Shown: piece by piece, positions 1-9,030 of the stretch | Layout: the number at the start of each line of letters is the position of its first letter | Position numbering within the stretch: position 1 is the stretch's first letter | Assembly (NCBI GenBank): GCA_028698875.1 | Contig: JAQVVR010000001.1 | Location: 124,001-188,000, forward strand | From: Candidatus Izemoplasmatales bacterium | GTDB lineage: Bacteria > Bacillota_I > Bacilli_A > Izemoplasmatales > Hujiaoplasmataceae | Reading direction: 5' to 3' | DNA: 64,000 nucleotides | Position numbers and translations under genes: made by a program | The notes under the pieces: model-generated | Databases searched by the model: none | What the model was told of the DNA's origin: nothing | Seen by the model: only the letters and a program-made list of their open reading frames with translations

Positions 1-1395
1 TCCGGATTTCGGTTTGACCAAGAAACCGTGCGATATTTTTGCAAGGAACTTCTTGCCTTTGAATTTTATAACAGCAATTTCTATGTTGCTAAAATCGTTG
101 ATAATCAACTGGTTATAAACTATGAAGCTATCTGTTCGCAGGTTTTTCAAAAATTAAAAACGATTTTTGGATATGAAGCCATGGCTGAAGTGTGTCAAAC
201 GCCTGAATATACCGTCAATCCCGAAACGCTGGAAATTACCTCTTCAATCGTAAATGGACCAAAGCTTTGGCATAAAATCTTCGAAATAATCTATCTTCAA
301 AAAGGACTTTCTTGGATTGCGGTTTTAGAGCCACTTGTTAAGAAGTTAATTGATATCTATAATCTGCCGATGCCGTTGATTTATCAATCAACAATCGTTG
401 AAACCAAACAAAAAATCGAAGAATTGGATACTGAGAAAGCCGTTCTTCAGGAAAAAGTTGCTAAATTAGAATCACATCTGCTGGCCACAATGGAAAAAAT
501 GATTAAAGATCCATTGACCCACAATTATAATGAAATGTTTTTATATAAACATCTCCAAGAGCAGATTGATCGACTTGACCTATCCCAACAACTATTAGTA
601 GATTATTATTTGATATACATTCAAATTGATAATATTTTAAAGATCAATTCTAAATATTCTGTCCGAACTGGTGATGAAACAATTCGGAATCTGGGATATC
701 TTTTAGAACAAGTAAAGAATCCCGATGATGTGTTAATAAAACGAAACGGTCCCGGATTTATATTATTTATCGAGAATCTTGACGACCGAAACACTTCTGA
801 ATTTGCCCAAAAAATTCAAAATGCCGTTAAGGATTCTGAAGCCTTTATCGAAACAATTTCAGTATCGATAGCCATTGTGAGTATGGCCGAATTTGCTAAT
901 TTAAAAGATGGCAATCAAATCCGTGAACAAATGTTGTCAACCGGCGAAACTCGTATCAAAGCCGCTTCTTTAGAAGTTGGATCTATTATTGACAAAACAT
1001 CTAAGATTAAAAAAGGGAAAACTGGTCGACTATTGATTGCCGATAATGAAGAAATTAATTTAAAATTATTGACATCATTGTTTTTTAATGAAAATTACGA
1101 AGTGATAACTGCTAAAGATGGAATCGAAGCACAACGAATTGCCGAATCAATGCCTTTTGATGCTATCATTGTCGAACGCACAATCTCCAAGCTTGATGGT
1201 ATGCAGCTAAAACAAAATCTAAACCAAATGCCAATTAATGGAAAAGCACTGTATATTCTGCTAACATATAATAAAAATCCCGATATTGTAATCAGAGCTA
1301 ATCAAATTGGTATAAATTTAGTTTTACAAAAACCCGTTATTTTTGAGGAAATAACCGGGTTTATCGATCGATCGCTAAAAACAGGAGGTCGATAA
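1..1395 (+). CDS. Degenerate GGDEF + pseudo-receiver regulatory protein (5' end outside window)
   Basis: The frame is open to the left edge, so this is the C-terminal part of a longer protein; numbering here starts at the GTG at 28. Residues about 125-160 are a coiled coil leading into a GGDEF-like fold (DPLTHNYN, then IQIDNILKIN and GDETIRNLG). The GGDEF signature is replaced by NGPGF and the RxxD inhibitory site is absent, so cyclase activity is very unlikely. Residues about 335-450 form a receiver domain that keeps the acidic pair (ADNEE) and the lysine (LQKP), but a glutamate (VERTISKLDG) stands where the phospho-accepting aspartate should be. The stop lies 1 base before the TTG of the membrane glycosyltransferase, so the two are co-translated. 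By analogy with the degenerate GGDEF protein YdaK beside GT2 YdaM in Bacillus, it may control polysaccharide synthesis. Function is inference; domain identity is reasonably firm. Confidence 0.75.
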   Translation, partial: SGFRFDQETVRYFCKELLAFEFYNSNFYVAKIVDNQLVINYEAICSQVFQKLKTIFGYEAMAEVCQTPEYTVNPETLEITSSIVNGPKLWHKIFEIIYLQKGLSWIAVLEPLVKKLIDIYNLPMPLIYQSTIVETKQKIEELDTEKAVLQEKVAKLESHLLATMEKMIKDPLTHNYNEMFLYKHLQEQIDRLDLSQQLLVDYYLIYIQIDNILKINSKYSVRTGDETIRNLGYLLEQVKNPDDVLIKRNGPGFILFIENLDDRNTSEFAQKIQNAVKDSEAFIETISVSIAIVSMAEFANLKDGNQIREQMLSTGETRIKAASLEVGSIIDKTSKIKKGKTGRLLIADNEEINLKLLTSLFFNENYEVITAKDGIEAQRIAESMPFDAIIVERTISKLDGMQLKQNLNQMPINGKALYILLTYNKNPDIVIRANQIGINLVLQKPVIFEEITGFIDRSLKTGGR

Positions 1396-1396
1396 T

Positions 1397-4276
1397 TTGA
1401 CTCTTGATACCATATTTTATATTTTGATAGCGCTTATCAGCGGTGAGATTGTGTTAGTGATTGCCGTAATTCTCAATAAAGTATTAATTAGAAAAAACGA
1501 AGCGAAAATTAAAAAAGCGGAATTATATTTAATAAATCGTTATTTTAAAAACGAGTCGGTTTCATCCGCTTTTTCCCCATCCATTCTCATCCGTGTTTTT
1601 GTCCGTTTATCGGAACAAGTCCAGTTTTCTCCCGATCAAAGGGGAAGAGCGTTACATGATTTTGAACGTATGGGTATGATCAAAAAATATCAAAACGATT
1701 TAAATTCTATTTTTGTAATTAAGCGAAAACAAGCAATCTTTTTTTTATCGTATTTTATGACTACTCAGACGCAAATTGCCTTGTTGAGAAGGCTTCGAAT
1801 TGAGAAAATCGATCATGTAAAGATTTTTTTGGTTAACGCGCTTAAAAATGATATGGATCAATCGACTGTGCAAACATTAATTGATAGTGTTGTCGGTAGT
1901 CGTCGTTTTTATCAAGCCCGGATCATCGAAATCCTTAAGTCCCATTTTTTAGCCTCTCATACTCATTTTCCCGATATTTATCGCCGATCTGAGATCGAAA
2001 TTAAAGAATTATTCGTCGACTTAGCAGAAAGTCTTTTTAGTCAGGATTTCGTTGACCCACTGCAAAATGAATTACTGATGATTGAGGATTTCTTGGCCGG
2101 CAAGACAAATCCTACATATGCAAAGATCCGTTTGCCTCGGGTAAATCGCCTTTACCATCATATATTATCGGTTCTGACTAACGTCTATGGTTATAATCTT
2201 GATATCGAAAAATATCTTAATCATACCGATTCTGAAGTGGTTCATATCGCTTTGGAGTCTATGTCAAAAACAAAGACATTTACGCAAATATTATTGATTT
2301 TACATTCGGCAGATAATACTAATAATGATGAATTTCGCATTAACGCTATAACCAAAATTATTGATACCAACAAAATGTATTTCGATAAGATGATCAATCT
2401 GATTGATGAAGATTTGTCAGATTGCCAGAAAAACATAGTAGCTAAAGTGTTAGTTCTTCGGATCGAATATTTAATTTTGAAAATGTATCCATTGGATCAA
2501 AAACGACTTGTAAAAGTTATTGGCATGATAATTGACTCCAAAGCTACTGCCGATTTGATTGGTTTTCTTAATCGGAATCGTAACCCCCAAATTGAAGTCA
2601 CTATGATTAATATTATCAAGCAATTCGCTTATCCTAACACGCTCTTTTATCAAGAACTAAACGAATATTTAGAACCCGAATTATTTAAAAAAATGGGGTT
2701 TATAAAGACTATCACTCCCCCACTAGAAAAGCCGCGCTCGGGACCGGAAAAATCTAAGATTCGCTGGTTGATCCCCATCATTATAGTTGCTTTTGCGATA
2801 ATGCCAATTATTTTTATCTGCACTCGCTATTCGATGTTTTCTACTTCGACACTTGCTCAGATTGGAACTGAATACATTATTATGATGAACGAACTGTTTG
2901 TGGTTTATTATCTTTCCATAAACTGTATATATATTATTTTAGCCTTACTTTCGGCTCATGGTGCTCGTCGGCAAAGCCGCCTATGGCGAATTAAAAGCAA
3001 ATCCATGTTGTTTGAAAAAGGAATGCTTGCATCCATCTCCATTATCGCTCCTGCCTATAATGAAGAGATGTCAATCGTTGAAAGTGTTAATTCTTTGCTC
3101 AATCTTAATTATCCGGATTTCGAAGTGGTTGTCGTCAATGACGGTTCGAAAGACGCTACCCTTGAACGATTAATTGATTATTTTCGGTTGGAACGTAAAA
3201 ATGTCCCATATAATGAATTGCTTAAAGCCAGACCAGTTAAAGCCATTTACAAGAATAAATATTATCCCAATTTGATTGTCATTGATAAGGCCAATGGGGG
3301 TAAAGCCGATGCCTTAAATGTGGGCATCAATATTTCCAAAAGTGATTACGTTTGCGGTATTGATGCAGACTCAATTTTGGAATCGGAATCATTATTAAAA
3401 CTAATGTCATCAATGCTTGATCATGATGAAATCACTTTAGCTTTGGGTGGCAGTATTTTTCCTGTCAATGGATGTGAAGTTGATCATGGACAAATAGAAT
3501 CCAAGGGATTAGCGAAGAATCTTTTAGCCAGATTACAGACCATTGAATACCTCCGAGCATTTTCATTAGGTCGGATAGGCTGGTCGGTGATTAATTCGTT
3601 ATTGATTGTTTCCGGAGCTTTTGGATTGTTTGAAAAACAAATCTTAATTGAATGCGGTGGTTATCTAACCCAAAGCACAAAAGAAAAGGACACGGTTGGA
3701 GAAGATATGGAACTTGTAGTCCGGATTACTCGTCAAGCGTATGATACCCACTTGCGATTCCGTATTGACTATATCCATAATGCCGTCTGTTATACGGAAG
3801 TACCAGAAGAAACCAAAAGTTTACTCAAACAACGAAATCGCTGGCAAAGAGGCCTTGTCGATATTCTATCTTATCATCGAAAAATGATTGGTAACGCTCA
3901 TTATAAACAAGCCGGATTAATTGCCACTCCTTATTTCTTTATTTTTGAAATGTTTGGTCCAATGCTAGAAATCCAAGGATATTTAGCGATAGCTATCGGC
4001 TTAATTTTTGGATTGTTAACGATTAATATTATATTATTACTGATGATTGTCACCATGTTGATGGGCATTATACTATCACTATTAGCGTTGCTTGTTACTG
4101 AGCGAGATTCGGTTTGTCTTTCGACTAAAGACACTATTCTATTATTGTTAATCGCAATTCTTGAAAATTTTGGTTGGCGTCAGTTTATGGGAATATACCG
4201 AATTCGAGGTGTCTTTTCCTCTTTGAAAGATACAAATGCTTGGGGAACAGTTAAACGTGTTGGCTTTACTAAATAA
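1397..4276 (+). CDS. Membrane family-2 glycosyltransferase with HEAT-like N-terminal half
   Basis: A 959-aa processive-type glycosyltransferase, likely an exopolysaccharide synthase of the BcsA/PgaC kind. It starts at TTG 1397, with AGGAGG about 8 bases upstream. One membrane helix lies at residues 5-27. Residues about 50-450 are helical, HEAT-repeat-like and probably cytoplasmic. Two helices follow (about 456-476 and 490-520). The GT2 domain lies at about 545-830: APAYNEE, VVVNDGSKD, GIDADS (the DxD), GEDMELV and the QRNRWQRG (QxxRW) motif. Several C-terminal helices complete it. The HEAT-like half fused to the synthase is not part of the standard BcsA/PgaC layout and could be the docking surface for the upstream pseudo-GGDEF/receiver protein. 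The sugar product cannot be read from sequence. A strong terminator follows. Confidence 0.85.
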   Translation: MTLDTIFYILIALISGEIVLVIAVILNKVLIRKNEAKIKKAELYLINRYFKNESVSSAFSPSILIRVFVRLSEQVQFSPDQRGRALHDFERMGMIKKYQNDLNSIFVIKRKQAIFFLSYFMTTQTQIALLRRLRIEKIDHVKIFLVNALKNDMDQSTVQTLIDSVVGSRRFYQARIIEILKSHFLASHTHFPDIYRRSEIEIKELFVDLAESLFSQDFVDPLQNELLMIEDFLAGKTNPTYAKIRLPRVNRLYHHILSVLTNVYGYNLDIEKYLNHTDSEVVHIALESMSKTKTFTQILLILHSADNTNNDEFRINAITKIIDTNKMYFDKMINLIDEDLSDCQKNIVAKVLVLRIEYLILKMYPLDQKRLVKVIGMIIDSKATADLIGFLNRNRNPQIEVTMINIIKQFAYPNTLFYQELNEYLEPELFKKMGFIKTITPPLEKPRSGPEKSKIRWLIPIIIVAFAIMPIIFICTRYSMFSTSTLAQIGTEYIIMMNELFVVYYLSINCIYIILALLSAHGARRQSRLWRIKSKSMLFEKGMLASISIIAPAYNEEMSIVESVNSLLNLNYPDFEVVVVNDGSKDATLERLIDYFRLERKNVPYNELLKARPVKAIYKNKYYPNLIVIDKANGGKADALNVGINISKSDYVCGIDADSILESESLLKLMSSMLDHDEITLALGGSIFPVNGCEVDHGQIESKGLAKNLLARLQTIEYLRAFSLGRIGWSVINSLLIVSGAFGLFEKQILIECGGYLTQSTKEKDTVGEDMELVVRITRQAYDTHLRFRIDYIHNAVCYTEVPEETKSLLKQRNRWQRGLVDILSYHRKMIGNAHYKQAGLIATPYFFIFEMFGPMLEIQGYLAIAIGLIFGLLTINIILLLMIVTMLMGIILSLLALLVTERDSVCLSTKDTILLLLIAILENFGWRQFMGIYRIRGVFSSLKDTNAWGTVKRVGFTK

Positions 4277-4280
4277 GGAT

Positions 4281-4322
4281 TGGCAGAACGGTTTTTCTTA
4301 TTAACTGTTCTGCCATTTTTTC
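4281..4322 (+). terminator. Intrinsic terminator after the glycosyltransferase
   Basis: Arms TGGCAGAAC and GTTCTGCCA, extended by GTT/AAC pairing inside, are followed by a run of six T. Confidence 0.9.
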
Positions 4323-4366
4323 CCAGAAACATCGCAAAAAAACCCAGTGATCATGGGCGATTTCCC

Positions 4367-4395
4367 TTTACAAAACAAGTGTCACGTATTATAAT
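4367..4395 (+). promoter_or_regulatory. Promoter of the tRNA-Arg cluster
   Basis: TTTACA and a perfect TATAAT are separated by 17 bases. The -10 box ends 13 bases before the first tRNA. Confidence 0.8.
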
Positions 4396-4408
4396 AATCT
4401 ATGCGCAT

Positions 4409-4485
<77 letters not shown>

Positions 4486-4498
4486 TCTTGTTACTTGT

Positions 4499-4525
4499 GT
4501 CTGTCAAAGACCTTGACAGACTTTT
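4499..4525 (+). terminator. Hairpin between tRNA-Arg(TCT) and tRNA-Arg(CCT)
   Basis: GTCTGTCAA and TTGACAGAC form a 9-bp stem with a 5-nt loop, followed by TTTTC. It looks like a terminator or processing hairpin. Its 3' arm contains a perfect TTGACA with TATAGC 16 bases downstream, so it may also hold the -35 box of a promoter for the second tRNA (inference). Confidence 0.6.
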
Positions 4526-4567
4526 CTTAAGTAGTATAGCATTTACTACATTACGGAATAAGCCGTT

Positions 4568-4644
4568 GACCCGATAGCTCAGCTGGATAGAGCAGCGGCT
4601 TCCTAAGCCGTCGGTCGTAGGTTCGAATCCTATTCGGGTCGCCA
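4568..4644 (+). tRNA. tRNA-Arg (anticodon CCT)
   Basis: A 77-nt cloverleaf. The acceptor stem is GACCCGA/TCGGGTC, the anticodon loop TTCCTAA is closed by GCGGC/GCCGT, and CCA is encoded. It decodes AGG. The body is close to the TCT tRNA upstream, which suggests tandem duplication. Confidence 0.95.
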
Positions 4645-4725
4645 TGGTTATTTATACTGATTTAGGATTCGTCGTTACATGGCAACGAACTTCAAATCTG
4701 CATTCATATGATACAGTATTGGCAC

Positions 4726-4802
4726 GGCTCGATAGCTCAGCTGGATAGAGCAACGGATTCCGGATCCGTCGGTCGCAGGTTCGAATCCTGTTCGAGTCGC
4801 CA
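4726..4802 (+). tRNA. tRNA-Arg (anticodon CCG)
   Basis: A 77-nt cloverleaf. The acceptor stem is GGCTCGA/TCGAGTC with one G-T pair, the anticodon loop TTCCGGA is closed by ACGGA/TCCGT, and CCA is encoded. It decodes CGG. The D-arm segment GATAGCTCAGCTGGATAGAG is the same as in the CCT tRNA. Confidence 0.95.
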
Positions 4803-4814
4803 CATTATCAACAT

Positions 4815-4839
4815 GCTATTCTTTTGAATAGCTTTTTTT
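4815..4839 (+). terminator. Terminator of the tRNA cluster
   Basis: GCTATTC and GAATAGC with a 4-nt loop are followed by seven T. Confidence 0.85.
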
Positions 4840-4877
4840 ATTGTTTTCGGTAAAAATTATTTTTTTTATAATAAAAA

Positions 4878-4886
4878 TGATATAAT
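4878..4886 (+). promoter_or_regulatory. Extended -10 promoter of the GH3/GH13 operon
   Basis: TGATATAAT (TG-N-TATAAT) lies 68 bases before the GH3 start. No good -35 box is visible, as is usual for extended -10 promoters. The same nonamer occurs before ruvA, rarA, pdp and glpK. Confidence 0.6.
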
Positions 4887-4953
4887 AAAACCAACAATAC
4901 TCTTCCATTTCTTAACAAATTCATAATCCCGAAGAAATCCAGAAAGGAAGCCT

Positions 4954-7344
4954 ATGAATATTGATAAATTGATAAGCGAAATGACATTAAAAGAAAAATG
5001 TGCTCTACTGGTCGGCCTCGATTCTTGGCATACCTTTCCGATTCCTCGTTTAAATATCCCCTCAATAATGATGGCAGATGGTCCACATGGTCTACGCAAG
5101 CAACTCCAGTCTGGCAACAGCGTTCAGGAGAACGAAAGCTATAAGGCAGTTTGTTTTCCCAACGAAGTAACTGTCGCATGCAGTTTTGATCCCGAAATTG
5201 CCTATCAGATGGGCAAAGGTATTGCCATGGAATGTCTTAATAAGGATGTCCAAATACTCCTTGGTCCTGGGTTAAACATTAAAAGAAGTCCCCTTTGTGG
5301 CCGCAATTTTGAGTACTACTCCGAAGATCCAGTATTAACTGGTGAGCTGGCTGCTGGTTTTATACAAGGAATTCAGTCTAAAAATGTTGGCGCATGTATC
5401 AAACATTATGCCCTTAATTCCCAAGAGTCATATCGTATGATATCCAATTCGGTGGCCGATGAACGGGCATTTTATGAAATATATACTAAAGCATTTCACC
5501 GAGCAATACAAGAAAACCCAGCGATGGTTATGTGCTCATATAATAAAGTTGATGGGATATATGCTTCTGAAAATCGTCACCTTTTAAATGATGTTCTTCG
5601 TGATAAGTTCAATTTTAAAAACGTAATTGTCTCTGATTGGACCGCCACTAATGAACGCGAAAGTGGTTTAAAAGCTTCTCTTGATTTGGAAATGCCAGGT
5701 CATCGATATTCAATTCATCGCCTCGAAAAAGCCTTTAAAAAAGGTGTTATTACAATGGATGAAATCGATGTTTCAGTTCGCCGGATTTTAAAAATGGTTG
5801 CCACTAAAACTAACAACCGGATTATCGATTTTGATTTAGCAGAGAATCATGAACTTGCCAAGAAGATTACTGCCGAATCAATTGTTTTGCTTAAAAATGA
5901 CAATCAAATTTTGCCACTTACGGTTGATGATAAAATTGCCATCATTGGTCAAATGGCAAAAACCGTTCGGTATCAAGGCGGAGGATCAAGTCATATCAAT
6001 CCTTTCAAAATTGATTCACTGCTTGATTGCATGCCCTTTGGATCTGAGTTCGTTTATGGCGATGGGTATCGCCTCGATGGTGACGGATATGACATACAGT
6101 TAATCGAAGAATCTAAAGCATTAGCGAAAGGGAAAGATAAAGTCATCTTGGTAATCGGTTTGACTGATCTATATGAATCGGAAGGATATGACCGTAAACA
6201 CCTTAACTTACCCAGAGGACACAATGAGTTAGTAAAAGCCGTTTTATCTGTTAATCCCAATGTTATTATTATTTTACAAATTGGTTCTCCAATTCTAATG
6301 CCGTGGTTATCTGATGTCAAAGCTGTTTTAAATACATATCTTGTAGGTGAAGCTGGATCGGGTGCAGTCGTTGATGCTTTGTTTGGAAAAATCAACCCCA
6401 GCGGCCGACTTGCCGAATCATATCCTAATCGGCTTGAGGATACACCCTGCTATAACGATTATGCCGGCGGAAACGGTGATGTTTCATATAAGGAAAGTAT
6501 TTATGTGGGGTATCGGTATTATTCGTCAATTGGCTTAAAAACGCTGTTTCCCTTTGGGTATGGAATTAGTTATACTAGTTTTGAATATCGCGATTTAACA
6601 CTTTCTGCCAATAAATTGAAGATTCCCAGTAAAATCGAAGTATCAGTATTTGTAAAGAATAGCGGTCTCGTTGCCGGCAAGGAAGTCGTGATGCTTTTTG
6701 TTAAACCCAATCAAGATCATCAGTTCAAACCCCAACATGAATTGCGGAAATTTTCCAAAATTCTACTTGCGCCTGGTGAAGAGCAATTAGTAAAATTTGA
6801 ACTAACTGAAGCGGATTTCAATTATTATGAACCATCTATTAATGACTTTTCTACTGATTCTGGCGAGTATTTTATTCAAATCCGCAAAGATGCGGAAACA
6901 TTACTTTTAGAAAGCAAGCTAGAAATCATCGCTAAAAAAGCGAACCAATTTTCCAAAAAATATATCGAAGCCAAAAGTTACCGAATTGAAAATGGATTGA
7001 GTTTCTCTGATTTAGATTTTGAATCATTGATTGGATATACGCCTAAAGCCCCTCATACCAAACATCTTCCACCATATGATATCAATTGTAATCTGGAAGA
7101 TTTATCAAACACAAAGTTTGGTGCGTTTATTGCTCGAAAAATTTTAGCAATCGGCACTGCTCATGTAAAAGACGCTGAAGAAATCTATCGGAAGATGGTC
7201 GAAAAATCCATGATGGAAACACCGTTGCGTTCTATGGTTATCTGGTCTGGTGGTTTAATTCAGATGAATGCCATGAAAGCGATTGTTGAATTATGTAATG
7301 GTCGAATTTTTCGAGCCATTGGTTACTTGTTCAGGAGGTCTTAA
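4954..7344 (+). CDS. Glycoside hydrolase family 3 (beta-glucosidase-like)
   Basis: A 796-aa GH3 enzyme that removes terminal beta-linked sugars, probably beta-glucosides. The start at ATG 4954 follows AAAGGAAG. The N-terminal barrel carries MADGPHGLRKQ, GPGLNIKRSPLCGRNFEYYSEDP split over about residues 108-130, and KHYALNSQ. The catalytic nucleophile is the aspartate of VSDWTATNERE. The second domain contains GGGSSHINP, and a fibronectin-III-like region follows (about 560-650). The last 140 residues form a tail of no domain I recognise. There is no signal peptide, so it acts in the cytoplasm and needs imported oligosaccharides, yet no transporter lies nearby. The gene ends 4 bases before the GH13 gene and shares its mRNA. 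Exact substrate is unknown. Confidence 0.9.
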   Translation: MNIDKLISEMTLKEKCALLVGLDSWHTFPIPRLNIPSIMMADGPHGLRKQLQSGNSVQENESYKAVCFPNEVTVACSFDPEIAYQMGKGIAMECLNKDVQILLGPGLNIKRSPLCGRNFEYYSEDPVLTGELAAGFIQGIQSKNVGACIKHYALNSQESYRMISNSVADERAFYEIYTKAFHRAIQENPAMVMCSYNKVDGIYASENRHLLNDVLRDKFNFKNVIVSDWTATNERESGLKASLDLEMPGHRYSIHRLEKAFKKGVITMDEIDVSVRRILKMVATKTNNRIIDFDLAENHELAKKITAESIVLLKNDNQILPLTVDDKIAIIGQMAKTVRYQGGGSSHINPFKIDSLLDCMPFGSEFVYGDGYRLDGDGYDIQLIEESKALAKGKDKVILVIGLTDLYESEGYDRKHLNLPRGHNELVKAVLSVNPNVIIILQIGSPILMPWLSDVKAVLNTYLVGEAGSGAVVDALFGKINPSGRLAESYPNRLEDTPCYNDYAGGNGDVSYKESIYVGYRYYSSIGLKTLFPFGYGISYTSFEYRDLTLSANKLKIPSKIEVSVFVKNSGLVAGKEVVMLFVKPNQDHQFKPQHELRKFSKILLAPGEEQLVKFELTEADFNYYEPSINDFSTDSGEYFIQIRKDAETLLLESKLEIIAKKANQFSKKYIEAKSYRIENGLSFSDLDFESLIGYTPKAPHTKHLPPYDINCNLEDLSNTKFGAFIARKILAIGTAHVKDAEEIYRKMVEKSMMETPLRSMVIWSGGLIQMNAMKAIVELCNGRIFRAIGYLFRRS

Positions 7345-7348
7345 CTAA

Positions 7349-9007
7349 ATGAAGAAATGCTGGTATAAGGAAGGATTTGTATATCAAATATACCCACGGA
7401 GTTTTCAGGATTCCAATGGGGATGGCGTTGGCGATATTCAAGGTATTATTTCAAAAATTCCATATTTGTCACAACTAGGGGTTTCCATTGTCTGGTTATC
7501 ACCAGTATATCGTTCTCCCAACGATGATAACGGTTATGATATTTCGGATTATCGTGACGTTTTACCCGAATTTGGAACTCTCGATGATCTCAAAACTTTA
7601 ATTGCAAAACTTCATGAAGCCAAAATTAAGTTAGTAATGGATCTAGTGGTCAACCATACTTCTGATGAGCACGAGTGGTTTAAAGCATCGGCTAAAAACG
7701 ATCCTAAATATGCCGATTATTATTACTGGCAACCAAAAAAAGGCAATTGGACAAGCTTTTTTGGTGGCGATGCTTGGACTTGGAACGAGGAACGTCAAGC
7801 ATATTATCTGCATCTGTTTTCCAAAAAACAACCGGATTTAAACTGGAATAACCCCGCTGTACGTGAAGAAGTAAAAGCAATTTGTAAATACTGGCTCGAT
7901 TTAGGTGTTGATGGCTTTCGCTGTGATGTAATTAATATAATAGCAAAAGCCGATGGCACACCGAATGGCAAATTCACGATGATTCTCAGAGGAAAAGAAC
8001 ACTATCTCAATAATCCGAAAATCCACCCCTACTTGCAAGCTTTAAATGAGGATGTGCTCGCAAAATATGATTGTTTCACTGTCGGTGAAACCGCGTTTAT
8101 TGATATTCCTTCCGCTTTATCTTATATGGCTGGAGAAAAACGGGAACTTGATATGCTGTTTCAGTTTGATCATATGAATGCCGACTGCCATTTAGTTAAA
8201 TGGTTTCCCAAAAAATTCAAACCGCTTAACCTTAAAAAACCGCTTTCAAAATGGCAAAACGGCTTGCAGGGAAAAGGATGGAATACGCTATATCTTGAGA
8301 ATCATGATCAACCTAGGAGTGTATCGCGATTTGGCAGTGATGCATATCATAAAGCATCCGCAAAAATGTTAGCAACAATGATTTATTTTCAACAAGGGAC
8401 TCCTTTTGTGTATCAAGGTCAGGAAATTGGAATGAAGAATGCTAATTTTGATAATTTGGCAGACTATCAAGATATCGAAACACATAACATGTATAAAATG
8501 ATGCGTAAATTATTACCATTAACACACCATGCAATGATGAAAATTGTTAAATTTGCGTCTCGAGACAATGCTCGGACTCCTATGCAATGGAACAATTCAA
8601 ATCAAGCGGGTTTTACTTCCGGAACACCATGGCTAAAGGTCAATCCCAATTATCAGTCAATCAATGTTGCGGATAATCTTGACGACCAAGATTCAATCTT
8701 TCATTATTACCAAAAAATAATCGAACTTCGTAAGCAACATGAGATTATTGTCTATGGCAATTATCAAGACATCAATTTTAAAAACAAGCGTCTTTATGCA
8801 TATAAGCGGGAATATGAAAATGAGCAGTTACTTGTTATATGTAATTTCTCTGACAAAAATTGCCTGTTCAATATCGATTTTGATTATGATAATTCGGAAT
8901 TATTATTATCCAATTATCATGAGCATGAAGACATGAATATCTTAAAAGCTTACGAAGCCAGAGTTTATTGGAAATCAGCAAAAACAAATAAAACCAGTAA
9001 AAAATGA
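7349..9007 (+). CDS. GH13 alpha-glucosidase (oligo-1,6-glucosidase type)
   Basis: A 552-aa alpha-amylase-family enzyme that releases glucose from short alpha-glucans, in the cytoplasm. An AGGAGG-type site sits just before ATG 7349. The family regions are clear: DLVVNHTSDEHEWF (region I), GFRCDVIN with the nucleophile aspartate (II), TVGETA with the acid/base glutamate (III), ENHDQPR (IV), and QPDLNWNNPAV. In GH13 subfamily 31 a valine right after the nucleophile goes with alpha-1,6 preference, and alanine or threonine with maltase activity. Here it is valine, so an oligo-1,6-glucosidase is favoured. Trehalose-6-phosphate hydrolase is an alternative that sequence alone does not exclude. The stop codon lies inside the terminator hairpin. 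Confidence 0.9.
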   Translation: MKKCWYKEGFVYQIYPRSFQDSNGDGVGDIQGIISKIPYLSQLGVSIVWLSPVYRSPNDDNGYDISDYRDVLPEFGTLDDLKTLIAKLHEAKIKLVMDLVVNHTSDEHEWFKASAKNDPKYADYYYWQPKKGNWTSFFGGDAWTWNEERQAYYLHLFSKKQPDLNWNNPAVREEVKAICKYWLDLGVDGFRCDVINIIAKADGTPNGKFTMILRGKEHYLNNPKIHPYLQALNEDVLAKYDCFTVGETAFIDIPSALSYMAGEKRELDMLFQFDHMNADCHLVKWFPKKFKPLNLKKPLSKWQNGLQGKGWNTLYLENHDQPRSVSRFGSDAYHKASAKMLATMIYFQQGTPFVYQGQEIGMKNANFDNLADYQDIETHNMYKMMRKLLPLTHHAMMKIVKFASRDNARTPMQWNNSNQAGFTSGTPWLKVNPNYQSINVADNLDDQDSIFHYYQKIIELRKQHEIIVYGNYQDINFKNKRLYAYKREYENEQLLVICNFSDKNCLFNIDFDYDNSELLLSNYHEHEDMNILKAYEARVYWKSAKTNKTSKK

Positions 9008-9030
9008 GTCATCATAGACTCATTTTTTTT
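9003..9030. terminator. Shared terminator between converging genes
   Basis: AATGAGTC and GACTCATT with a 6-nt loop and a run of ten T on the plus strand. It contains the stop codons of both the GH13 gene and the minus-strand hydrolase. Confidence 0.85.
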
